Assembly: GCA_946040935.1 (NCBI GenBank)
Contig: CAMGCN010000020.1
Location: forward strand, 1-9,312
Origin: an uncultured Clostridia bacterium
GTDB taxonomy: Bacteria; Bacillota; Clostridia; Oscillospirales; CAG-272
DNA length: 9,312 nucleotides
Direction: 5' to 3'
In this document: positions 1 through 8,600 of the stretch, piece after piece
Position numbering within the stretch: position 1 is the first letter of the stretch
Layout: each line of letters starts with the position of its first letter
Translations under genes and position numbers: made by a program
The notes under the pieces: model-generated
The model's database searches: none
What the model was told of the DNA's origin: nothing
What the model saw: the letters and a program-made list of their open reading frames with translations, nothing else

Positions 1-531
1 GTCATTCCTCTTCTCACTATGAAGCTTTTCAGCGAAGAGAGAAAAACGAGAACCGAGCAGTTGCTTTTAACCTCTCCCGTATCTCTTACGGGAATGGTAA
101 CGGCAAAGTTTCTCGCCGCTTTCACTGTGTTTGCAGTGACATATGCCATCTCTTCTCTTTCCTTCATTTCACTGTACGTCTACGGCGAGCCTAACACGGC
201 CATGCTGATAGGAAACTCGGTGGGAATAATCCTTATGGGCGCCTCTTGCATTTCGATAGGCGTTTTCATATCCTCGGTTACCGAAAATCAGCTTATTGCG
301 GCAATCGGCGCCATGGCGATAAACTTCGCGTTTATTATGGTTAACTTCCTGTCCGACTATGTAAACAACGCCGTCGTAAGAGTAATACTCAACTGGGTTT
401 CGCTCATTGACAGATATGACAGATTCGGTAACGGCATTTTCGACTTCAACGCCGTATTCTACTATATTTCAATATCCGTCGTATTCTTATTCCTGACCGT
501 TCGGGTATTTGAAAAACGGCGTTGGTCTTAA
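1..531 (+). CDS. ABC-2 type transporter permease, GldF-like (5' partial)
   Basis: This is the C-terminal part (176 residues visible) of a polytopic membrane protein that should form the transmembrane channel of an ABC exporter. The frame is open from base 1 and continues upstream without a stop, so the Met at base 19 is internal and the true start lies outside the window. The first residues contain a cytoplasmic coupling-type stretch (LFSEERKTRTEQLLLTSPVS) typical of ABC-2/GldF permeases, where the loop meets the ATPase. About four hydrophobic segments follow, around visible residues 29-55, 64-90, 98-119 and 147-168, ending in a short basic tail (FEKRRWS). The next gene, GldG-like, starts 17 bp downstream, which is the usual partnership for this family. 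The cognate ATPase is not in the window and is expected upstream. The family call is fairly secure; the substrate is unknown. Confidence 0.85.
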   Translation, partial: VIPLLTMKLFSEERKTRTEQLLLTSPVSLTGMVTAKFLAAFTVFAVTYAISSLSFISLYVYGEPNTAMLIGNSVGIILMGASCISIGVFISSVTENQLIAAIGAMAINFAFIMVNFLSDYVNNAVVRVILNWVSLIDRYDRFGNGIFDFNAVFYYISISVVFLFLTVRVFEKRRWS

Positions 532-548
532 GAAGGGCGGTGACACAG

Positions 549-2006
549 ATGAAAAAAGAACAGATAAGAAAATTCAAATACGGAGGAGCCGCAGTTGCAT
601 TTACGGTGGCTTTTGTCGCTGTTATTATAATTCTTAACGTGATATTCTCCGCTCTTTCCTCACGCTTCACCCTTTATGCCGACATGACAAAGGCAAAAAT
701 GTACGGCATATCCGACACGACAAAAGAACTTTTGTCTGATTTCACAGATGATGTGAAGATAGTATTTTGTACTCCCCTCGACAAGCTGGGAGACAACAAA
801 TACTCGTCCATGATATACACCCTCGCGCAGGCGTACAGCTCTGAATTTTCCAACATTTCCATAGACTACATGAACTGGGAAACGGAAACCGAACGCGCGC
901 AGAAATACAAGACGACGGCAGGCTCTACAATCAATTCAAGAAGCGTTATAGTCGACTGCCCTTCGAGAAATCAGTGCCGCGTGTATTCATGGGACTCGTT
1001 TATCGCCTACACATCGGACGGCGCGGAATACGGCTTTAACGGTGAACTTAAGTTCACATCGGCTCTTTTGCAGATAACGGGTGACAACCCCTCTGTATGC
1101 TTCACCACAAATCATTCGGAGGATATCAAGGGCGCTTCGGCTCTCATGTCTCTGTTTGAGAGCGCAGGTTTTACCGTAAACTTAACCGATCTCACAAAAG
1201 ATGAAATTCCGCAGGATGCAAAGGTCATAGTTATATACGGTCCTAAAACCGACTTCTTCGGTGCGGACAGCGTATACAATGAATTTGAAAAAATAGACAG
1301 CTTCATCGCCTCTTACGGACACATGATGGTTTTCCTCTCTCCCGAGGCAGGAGAACTTCCCGAGCTTAATGAATATTTGCATGACAACTGGTATATCGAC
1401 GTAAGCAATGAAACGGTCAAAGACACCCCTGAAAACACACTTTCTGATAACGGACTTGTTATTTCCGCACAGTATGCGACCGACGACTCGCCGGGCGCCG
1501 CGCTCACAAAAGAGCTTCGCTCTCTCGGAAACGCTCCCAAAGCGGTAGTTCCCTCTTCTCTTGCGCTGTCAACAGCAAGGGGCGGAGACAGCGACACAAA
1601 GAGCGTAAACGCCTCGTATGTCTTAAAATCAAGCGACGGCGCGACCGCTATCGGCAAGGAGAACACAACAGGCGAGTTCGGTCTTGTCATGCTGTCGGCG
1701 AAGATAATCAACACTGAAGGTGAAAACCACGACGGCTACCTTCTCGTCTCGGGAAGCTGCGACTTTGCAGGCGAGGGGTATATCTCATCCTCGACCTACG
1801 CGAACAAGGACATCCTCTACGCCGCAATGAAATCAATGGGCAAGGACAAAGTGCCCGCAAATATAGACGTCAGAAAATTCGAGAGCTCGTCGCTCGATAT
1901 AACCACATCGCAAGCTAACAACTGGACTATCGTCTTTAGCGTCGCCATACCGACGATTTTTGCGGCGCTCGGGCTCATCGTATATATCAGGAGAAAACAT
2001 CTGTGA
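549..2006 (+). CDS. GldG-like ABC transporter auxiliary protein
   Basis: A 485-residue protein of the GldG / ABC_transp_aux type, a membrane-anchored extracytoplasmic partner of ABC-2 permeases. A strong transmembrane segment lies at about residues 12-36. It is followed by the family-typical segment LYADMTKAKMYGISDTTKEL and a large soluble domain that includes a GATase1-like stretch, with NHSED near residue 182 and VIVIYGPKTDFFG near 226. A second transmembrane helix at about 456-479 ends in basic RRKHL. Both ends are therefore anchored and the middle is probably outside the cell. I chose ATG at 549 because it begins MKKEQIRK with a purine-rich AAGGG/GGTG stretch just upstream; a longer reading from TTG at 522 would overlap the permease and adds residues unlike the family. 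The gene sits between the permease and the DUF4340 gene, as in other Gld-type cassettes. The cargo is unknown. Confidence 0.83.
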   Translation: MKKEQIRKFKYGGAAVAFTVAFVAVIIILNVIFSALSSRFTLYADMTKAKMYGISDTTKELLSDFTDDVKIVFCTPLDKLGDNKYSSMIYTLAQAYSSEFSNISIDYMNWETETERAQKYKTTAGSTINSRSVIVDCPSRNQCRVYSWDSFIAYTSDGAEYGFNGELKFTSALLQITGDNPSVCFTTNHSEDIKGASALMSLFESAGFTVNLTDLTKDEIPQDAKVIVIYGPKTDFFGADSVYNEFEKIDSFIASYGHMMVFLSPEAGELPELNEYLHDNWYIDVSNETVKDTPENTLSDNGLVISAQYATDDSPGAALTKELRSLGNAPKAVVPSSLALSTARGGDSDTKSVNASYVLKSSDGATAIGKENTTGEFGLVMLSAKIINTEGENHDGYLLVSGSCDFAGEGYISSSTYANKDILYAAMKSMGKDKVPANIDVRKFESSSLDITTSQANNWTIVFSVAIPTIFAALGLIVYIRRKHL

Positions 2007-3658
2007 TGAAAACCTCTACTATCAAAAAGCAGACAGTGACGACAATTATCATCGCAGTCTGCACAATAGTGCTTATAATCCTGTATTTCGCCGTGCTGTC
2101 TCCTCTGCTCAACAGTACAACCGAGGAAAACGGGGCGCCTGCACTGCTTAACGGCGAGTCGCTCGGCACGCAAAACAGAATATTTTTATATGAGTATATG
2201 TCGCCGGAGGACATAAAGATCGTCGCCGTGAGCAACTCATACGGCGAATACTCTATTTCCCTCTCGGATGACGGGAACTACTATATCGACGACAACAAAA
2301 ACGCGCCTTACGACACGGCACTCTTTTCATCACTTTGTGTTTCGGTGGGATATTCCCTGTCAATGAAAAGAATACTCCCCTCCCCCGAGGACGGAACAGA
2401 ACCCGAGAGCATCGACTTCTCGATATATTCTCTCGATGAAGAAAACGCCTGCGCTCATTATACGGTAACTTCAAAAACGGGAAATTCATACACTGTATGG
2501 ATAGGCGATGAAATAGTCTCCGAACAGGGCTACTATGCCAGACTCGAGGGAAGAAACGCAGTATATATTATCGGTAACGATATTAAAAATACCGTTCTTT
2601 CCCCAATCGAAAGCATAGTCACTCCTATGATTACCTTACCCACATCATCTCAGGATTACTATAAAACCGACTACTTCACCGTATGGAAAAAGGGAGAGCA
2701 TTTTGTCACGGTACACATGCTGTCAACTCAGGAGGAGTTAGACAAATACGCGACAGATACGCGATATATTATGGCGTACGCACAAAATGTAAAATCCTCG
2801 GACGTGACAGAGGCGCAAACCCTCTCCGAAGTTAAAAAACTGCTTGGAGATTCCGCGCTTAAATACAACTACACGCCCGCGATCGACGAATACGCCGCAG
2901 TCCTTGAAAAGTTCTCAAACTTTAAGGGCGAATCTACTGTAAAGCTTATAGAGCCTCTGAAAGAAAACGCAGACGAAAAAGAGACAGAGGAATATGTATA
3001 TAAAGTAAATTCCCTGTTATCCGAATACGGCATAAACCTCACAAAGCCTGCATACGAGCTTTTCTTTAATTATAACGGGGTGAACAACTACGCCGTATTC
3101 TCGGAAAAGAACGCAAACGGAAATTACTACGCATTTTCCTACACATTCGGACTGATCGCCGAGATAGCGGCAGACGACCTCGCATTTCTTGACTGGTCGT
3201 TTGAAGAATGGGTGGAAAGCGCATTCTTCCAAAAGAACATAACTAAAGTGGGAAAGATTTCTCTATACTCGCCTGACGCGTCATACGACTTCACGCTCAC
3301 ACATACCGACGGTAACAGCGCAAACGATAAGCTCTCGGTAAAAGAGGAAAACAGCGCCAAAGCCATCAACACAGCACAGTTCCGCGAGTTTTTCAAGGTG
3401 CTTTTGACCCGTGAAATCCGAGGAAAGTTCGAGGGTGAGATACCTGATGAGAGCAAGCTCATGGCAACGCTGACAATCACATCTGTCGGCGGCAGTGAGA
3501 CAGAATATAAATTTTATCAAAGCTCAACCCAGCGCGCTTACATGACAATAAACGGCGAGGGTGAATTCTATACCCTCACATCGGGAGTTAAAAAGATGCT
3601 GTCAGACGCGTCCAAGCTCCTTACGGGAGAAGAAATACACAGCGAGGAGCTTAATTAA
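2006..3658 (+). CDS. DUF4340 domain-containing membrane-anchored protein
   Basis: A 550-residue protein with a short basic N-terminus, one transmembrane segment at about residues 9-32, and a long hydrophilic remainder that is probably extracytoplasmic. Its organisation (single anchor, repeated beta-rich segments with motifs such as YTVWIGDE near 166 and a TPMITLP segment near 207) and its place directly after a GldG-like gene fit DUF4340 proteins, which commonly accompany these ABC systems. Its biochemical role is not established. The start overlaps the previous stop (TGATG). An AGGAG ribosome binding site at 1989-1993 lies 12 nt before ATG 2006 and 9 nt before GTG 2003, so GTG 2003 is a possible start adding one residue. 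The family name rests on N-terminal architecture and gene context more than on a diagnostic motif. Confidence 0.75.
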   Translation: MKTSTIKKQTVTTIIIAVCTIVLIILYFAVLSPLLNSTTEENGAPALLNGESLGTQNRIFLYEYMSPEDIKIVAVSNSYGEYSISLSDDGNYYIDDNKNAPYDTALFSSLCVSVGYSLSMKRILPSPEDGTEPESIDFSIYSLDEENACAHYTVTSKTGNSYTVWIGDEIVSEQGYYARLEGRNAVYIIGNDIKNTVLSPIESIVTPMITLPTSSQDYYKTDYFTVWKKGEHFVTVHMLSTQEELDKYATDTRYIMAYAQNVKSSDVTEAQTLSEVKKLLGDSALKYNYTPAIDEYAAVLEKFSNFKGESTVKLIEPLKENADEKETEEYVYKVNSLLSEYGINLTKPAYELFFNYNGVNNYAVFSEKNANGNYYAFSYTFGLIAEIAADDLAFLDWSFEEWVESAFFQKNITKVGKISLYSPDASYDFTLTHTDGNSANDKLSVKEENSAKAINTAQFREFFKVLLTREIRGKFEGEIPDESKLMATLTITSVGGSETEYKFYQSSTQRAYMTINGEGEFYTLTSGVKKMLSDASKLLTGEEIHSEELN

Positions 3659-4683
3659 TGAAAAAAGCACTTATTTCAGCGCTCGCCGCACTTCTTTTGC
3701 TTGCCTCCTGCGGCGAGAAAGCGCCCGAATATGAAGAGTTTTACAGTTACGCTGAAACAAGCACTGTTCAGTACGAAAACTCGCTCACTGCGCAAACCGT
3801 CCTCTTAAAAACAGACAATGCAGAAATCACCTGCGCCGAGTTTATGTATTATTTGGCAACCGAAAAAGAAAAGCTCCGTGAAGGTGTGTGGAACGCATAC
3901 TCGCAGGAGGAAAAAGCAGAGTTTGTCAAAAGCAAAGTCATACCTGAAATTTTCTTCACGCGCTGTGCCGCCACCCTCGCGCAAAAATACGACATATCCG
4001 TTTCATCCGACGAATATGCCGAGTATGAGGAATACATATCAGACGCGAAAGACAGCTATGCCGGAAAAGAAGGTTTCGATGAGTATCTAAATAATCAACA
4101 TATGACATACGACCTATACCGCTTTTTGTCTTTACAGGGCGTTTTGACATCAAAGGTGTGCGAGTACTACACGTCCGAGCTCACCACCCCTGTCCACGCA
4201 GACGACGAAACACTTTTCGAGGCGGTAAAAAACGGTGAAATCATACGTGTAAAGCACATACTCATAAAAAACGATGTCGGTGACGATGAACAGGAAAACT
4301 TCGCAAAAGCAAAAGAGCTGGAAAACCTAATCAATGAGGGTGAAGACTTCGACAAGCTCGTAAAAGAATATTCGGAGGACCCCGAGCTTGAAAACGAGCC
4401 TGACGGTTATTACATCGTAAAATACGAGATGGAGGACGCGTTTACCCAAGCGGCGTTCTCACTTAAAGTCGGCGAAACCAGCGGCACGGTGTATGTAAAC
4501 GCCCCGTCCTATTCAGGATATCATATTATCAAACGATACGAGCCTGATGACGGGTATGTAGATAAAAACCTCTCGTCACTTCGTTCAAACTACCTCGCAG
4601 GGAAATTCTACGAAGAAGTTTATAAGATGTGCGACGAGTTAAATATCACCTACACCGAAGATTATAATAAAATAGAGCTCTGA
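3658..4683 (+). CDS. Lipoprotein parvulin-type peptidyl-prolyl cis-trans isomerase (PrsA/SurA-like)
   Basis: A 341-residue predicted extracytoplasmic foldase. Residues 1-18 form a lipoprotein signal peptide, MKK then a hydrophobic core ending in LLAS before Cys18, the lipidation site. Residues about 50-190 are a charged, helical SurA/trigger-factor-like chaperone region. Residues about 196-293 are a rotamase (parvulin) domain, recognised from VKHILI with His200, FDKLVKEYSEDPE, a degenerate GG-type loop (PDGYYIV), FTQAAFSLKVGET, and SGYHIIK with His289. The two histidines match the conserved parvulin pair. A GAGGAG ribosome binding site 8 nt upstream and overlap with the preceding stop (TAATG) support the start and suggest coupling. 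As the last gene of the transporter operon, it may fold the extracytoplasmic parts of the complex or its exported cargo; that role is inferred. Confidence 0.87.
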   Translation: MKKALISALAALLLLASCGEKAPEYEEFYSYAETSTVQYENSLTAQTVLLKTDNAEITCAEFMYYLATEKEKLREGVWNAYSQEEKAEFVKSKVIPEIFFTRCAATLAQKYDISVSSDEYAEYEEYISDAKDSYAGKEGFDEYLNNQHMTYDLYRFLSLQGVLTSKVCEYYTSELTTPVHADDETLFEAVKNGEIIRVKHILIKNDVGDDEQENFAKAKELENLINEGEDFDKLVKEYSEDPELENEPDGYYIVKYEMEDAFTQAAFSLKVGETSGTVYVNAPSYSGYHIIKRYEPDDGYVDKNLSSLRSNYLAGKFYEEVYKMCDELNITYTEDYNKIEL

Positions 4684-4697
4684 CAAACAGAAGCTGT

Positions 4698-4735
4698 AAC
4701 AAACACCTCTCTGCTACTGCAGAGAGGTGTTTGTT
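4698..4735. terminator. Bidirectional intrinsic terminator between convergent operons
   Basis: A perfect inverted repeat with 17-bp arms (4698-4714 and 4719-4735) encloses the 4-nt loop TACT. The outer stem is A/T rich, so a T-rich run (TTTGTTT) follows the GC-rich stem core on the + strand and TTTGTT follows it on the - strand. It lies 15 bp after the isomerase stop and 18 bp after the stop of the carB-dapF fusion on the other strand, so it is placed to end transcription from both sides. No other feature is visible in this 69-bp gap. Confidence 0.85.
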
Positions 4736-4752
4736 TCTCCGTATATCCTGTT

Positions 4753-5649
4753 TCAAACGGTGTTAAGGCGAGTTTTCAGCCATTTAGAATAGCATAAATA
4801 CGACATTCTTCCCGTATATACGAGCTTGGTATCGCCCGTCAGGGTGACTTTTCCGTTTTTGTAGTTGACAATCAGGTCTCCCCCGCGCACTTTAACGGTT
4901 ATATCTTCACCCTCGGGGCAATACCCGTTTTCGACCGCCGCGACAACCGCCGCGCATGCGCCCGTACCGCAGGCGAGAGTTTCTCCGTTTCCGCGTTCAT
5001 ACACGCGCATCTTTATCATATTTTTATTTACCACCCGAACAAACTCGGTATTTATTCTTTCGGGGAACATTGGCGCGCTTTCAAAGAGAGGCCCTACGTT
5101 TTCTATATCAACGCCGTCGACCTTTGAACAGAATACTACGCAGTGGGGGTTTCCCACACCGACGCATGTTATGTTATATTCCTTACCCCCGATAACCGCG
5201 GGACAGTTTATTATCTTTTCGCTGTCGCTGACGGCAGGCAGGTTTTTGGCCGAGAGCTCCACCTCACCCATATCTACGCTGACAAGAGTGACCTTGCCGT
5301 TGCGTGTATACATTTTGAGGCTTTTTACGCCTGTTTCCGTCTCTATCTTCGCATTTACGTCGGATATATATCCGTTATCATAAAGGTACTTGCCTACCGA
5401 ACGGATACTGTTTCCCGCCATTTTGCCGTCAGAGCCGTCCTTATTGAATATCCGCATACGTGCGTCGGCAATATCCGAGCGCTCGATTAAAACGAGACCG
5501 TCTCCGCCCACACCGTAGTGTCTGTCGCACATAAATACCGCGAGCGACTCGGGACAGGTTATCCTGCCGTCAAAATTGTCAATGAAAATATAATCGTCTC
5601 CCGTGGCCTCCATTTTGCAGAAATCAATTATCTGTTTTTCGTCGCTCAT
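4753..5649 (-). other. DapF-like module at the C-terminus of the CarB fusion
   Basis: This marks residues 1059-1356 (298 residues; free-standing DapF is usually about 275). It shows the DapF order of motifs: FCKMEATGDDYIFID at the N-terminus, RIFNKDGSDGKMAGNSIR with Asn1127, VGNPHCVVF with Asn1225 and His1227, INTEFV with Asn1258, and ERGNGETLACGTGACA with Glu1276, Arg1277 and catalytic Cys1285. Two expected residues differ: Ala1136 stands where the first catalytic Cys (in the usual CGNG) belongs, and Asp1076 stands where the Asn of GND belongs. Both pseudo-symmetric halves are present, so the fold should be complete. A 17-residue tail with several basic residues (MSYLCYSKWLKTRLNTV) extends past the last strand. 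The module begins with an in-frame Met codon (complement 5647-5649) that lacks a ribosome binding site, so separate translation is unlikely. Confidence 0.85.
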
Positions 5650-8600
5650 GGAGTTTATATCGACAAGCTCTGTATTTTCAAGATTATATCTGCTCTTTAT
5701 AATCTGCGCCGCGGCATACGCGGTGTCAAGCGAGGTAAAGCAAGGAATCGACAAAAGCAAAGCCCTGCGGCTGAGCGATATATAATCGTCAACCGTCGAG
5801 TCCATCAGCGCGCCCGTATATACAACAAAGCTAATCTTGCCCGAATCGAGAAGAGAAATCGCCTCGTCTATTCCTCCGCCGACGGTTATCGCGTCAATTC
5901 CGAGAGAGGAAATCGATTCTGAAGTTTCAGGTGTGGCGTAAAGCTCAAAACCGAGGTCGAAAAGGCACTTCGCAAGTGATACTATCTCGAGTTGGTCATG
6001 AGTATCAACGCTGATAAACACCCCGCACGGATTCACAGCCGTAGGTGCGCGCAAGCGCTTTCCCGAAGCCGAAAGTCCCTTGAAAAGAGCTTCGTTCAGA
6101 GTTCTTCCTACTCCCAAAACCTCACCCGTGCTCTTCATCTCGGGCCCGAGGTACGAGTTTGCGTCCGTCAGCTTCTCAAAGGAAAAAACAGGTACTTTGA
6201 CCGCAAAATACGGCGGCGTTCTGTACAGTCCCGTTCCGTATCCGAGGGAAGAAAGCATTTCTCCTATCATAACGCGCGACGCTATATCTACCATCGGCAC
6301 GCCCGTAACCTTACTGATATAAGGCACTGTCCGCGAAGCACGCGGATTTACCTCTATTACATAAAGCTCGCCCTCATATATGAGATATTGTATATTTACA
6401 AGTCCCTTTGTGCCGAGCGCAAGGGCGAGTTTTGTCGAACAGTCGGCAATAGTATCGAGCATTTTATCGTTTATACTGTACGGGGGATAGACCGCGATAG
6501 AGTCTCCGCTGTGTACGCCTGCCCGTTCAATATGCTCCATAACACCCGGAATGAGAACATCCTTTCCGTCGGAAATCACATCGACCTCCAGCTCTGTTCC
6601 CGGCATATATTTATCGACAAGTACGGGATTTTCTATTCCAGACTCGAGTATACGCTCCATATAGAGACGCACCTCATCCTCGTCATGAACAATCTTCATG
6701 TTCTGTCCGCCGATAACGTACGATGGGCGCAGAAGCACCGGATAACCGAGGGAATTTGCCGCGGAAATAGCTTCTTCAAGAGTCGATATTCCCATACCCC
6801 GAGGACGTTTTATATTAAATTCACCGAGAAGCTTATCAAACCGCTCTCTGTCCTCTGCGAGATCTATACCCTCTGCCGAAGTGCCGAGGATATTCACACC
6901 CATACCGTCAAGGAATTTTGTAAGCTTTATCGCCGTCTGTCCGCCGAACGCAACAACCACGCCTACAGGCTTTTCCACCTTAATAACATTCATTACGTCC
7001 TCGGGCGTAAGAGGCTCGAAATACAGTCTGTCGGCGGTATCGTAGTCGGTAGAAACCGTTTCGGGGTTATTATTGACTATTACGACATCATAGCCCATCT
7101 CTTTGAGCGCCCAGACGCAATGAACCGACGAATAGTCAAACTCTATTCCCTGTCCTATACGAATAGGTCCCGAACCGAGCACCATGACAACGGGTTTTCC
7201 CGAACGCTCAAACGAACGGGCTTCACATTCACCCGAAGCCACCGAATAGAAATAGGGCGTTTCGGCGTCAAATTCTCCGCCGCATGTATCGACCATTTTA
7301 TATGAGAAATCAGAGCGGAAGGAAAGCGACTTTTCGCCTGAAATACGCAAAAGCGCGTCATCGGTATAACCGAGTCGTTTACCGCGCATATAGCTCTCCT
7401 CGTCAAAACCGCCTTTTACCGTATTCTCATAATCTGCAAGATTTTTTATCTTATATAAAAACCATTTGTCTATTTTAGTTATTTCGTGAATTCTTTCAGG
7501 ACTCATTCCCGACAAAAGTGCCTCAAAAACCGTGAAAAGTCTGCGGTCGGTAACATGCTCAAGCCGTTTTTCAATCGGCTCGTCGCTTTCAGGCGCGGCG
7601 TGCAGAGTATCAAGTGATATTTCAGCTCCCCTTACCGCTTTCATAAGCGCCGCCTCAAAGCAAGGCGCTATCGCCATGACCTCGCCTGTCGCCTTCATCT
7701 GTGTGCCGAGAGCGCGCGAAGCGCCGGCAAACTTGTCAAAAGGCCACTTGGGCAGTTTTACGACAACATAGTCGAGCGCGGGCTCAAAGCAGGCGCATGT
7801 CTTTCCTGTGATATCGTTTTTGATTTCATCGAGTGTATAGCCGAGCGCTATTTTCGCCGTTATCTTTGCTATGGGATATCCCGTCGCCTTTGAAGCCAGC
7901 GCGGACGAACGGGAAACACGGGGATTTACCTCTATGACCGCGTACTCAAAGCTGTCGGGATTAAGCGCAAACTGGCAGTTACAACCGCCGACTATACCGA
8001 GCGCGCTGATAATGTTAAGCGATGCCGAGCGGAGCATCTGATATTCCTTGTCCGAAAGGGTAAGCGCGGGGGCGACAACTATCGAGTCTCCCGTATGAAC
8101 TCCTACAGGGTCGAAATTTTCCATACTGCACACGGCGACGACATTACCCGCGCTGTCGCGCATGGTCTCAAACTCTATCTCTTTCCAACCGTATATATAC
8201 TTTTCAACGAGTATCTGATTTATGGGCGAAGCGTCGAGTCCCGTGCGTGCAACACGGGAAAGCTCGTCCGCGTTATATGCCACGCCGCCTCCCGCGCCGC
8301 CAAGCGTATATGCCGGTCTTACTATAACGGGATAACCGATTTTATCCGCTGTCTTGAGTGCTTTTTCTATATCGTTTGCGATATCCGATGGAATTGTCGG
8401 CTCGCCGATTTTTTCCATGCTCTCTTTGAAAAGCTCTCTGTCCTCCGCTTTTTTAATCGCCTCAACATTCGTTCCGATAAGGCGAACGCCATGCGCGCTC
8501 AAAAAACCCTCTGCCTCAAGCTCGGTAGAGATAGTGAGTCCTGTCTGACCGCCGAGCCCTGCGAGCAGTCCGTCGGGTTTTTCTTTTTCTATTATTCTTT

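Noticed and set aside
522..548. TTG start at 522 for the GldG-like protein
   Set aside because: It overlaps the permease stop and adds nine residues before a normal MKKEQ start at 549 that has its own purine-rich upstream region.
1313..1714. A 133-codon - strand open frame within the GldG-like gene
   Set aside because: It is antisense to a coherent coding region, with no family motif or independent signals.
4865..5383. Overlapping + strand frames (172, 79 and 115 codons) across the DapF region
   Set aside because: All are antisense to clear DapF motifs and overlap one another in different frames; they are shadows of codon bias.
4753..5649. A separate dapF gene starting at the Met codon at complement 5647-5649
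   Set aside because: No stop codon lies between it and CarB and no ribosome binding site precedes it, so a single fused product is the simpler reading.
5992..7305. A 437-codon open frame on the + strand inside carB
   Set aside because: It lies wholly antisense to well-conserved CarB sequence, has a composition rich in Arg, His, Ile and Tyr typical of antisense shadows, and shows no recognisable domain.
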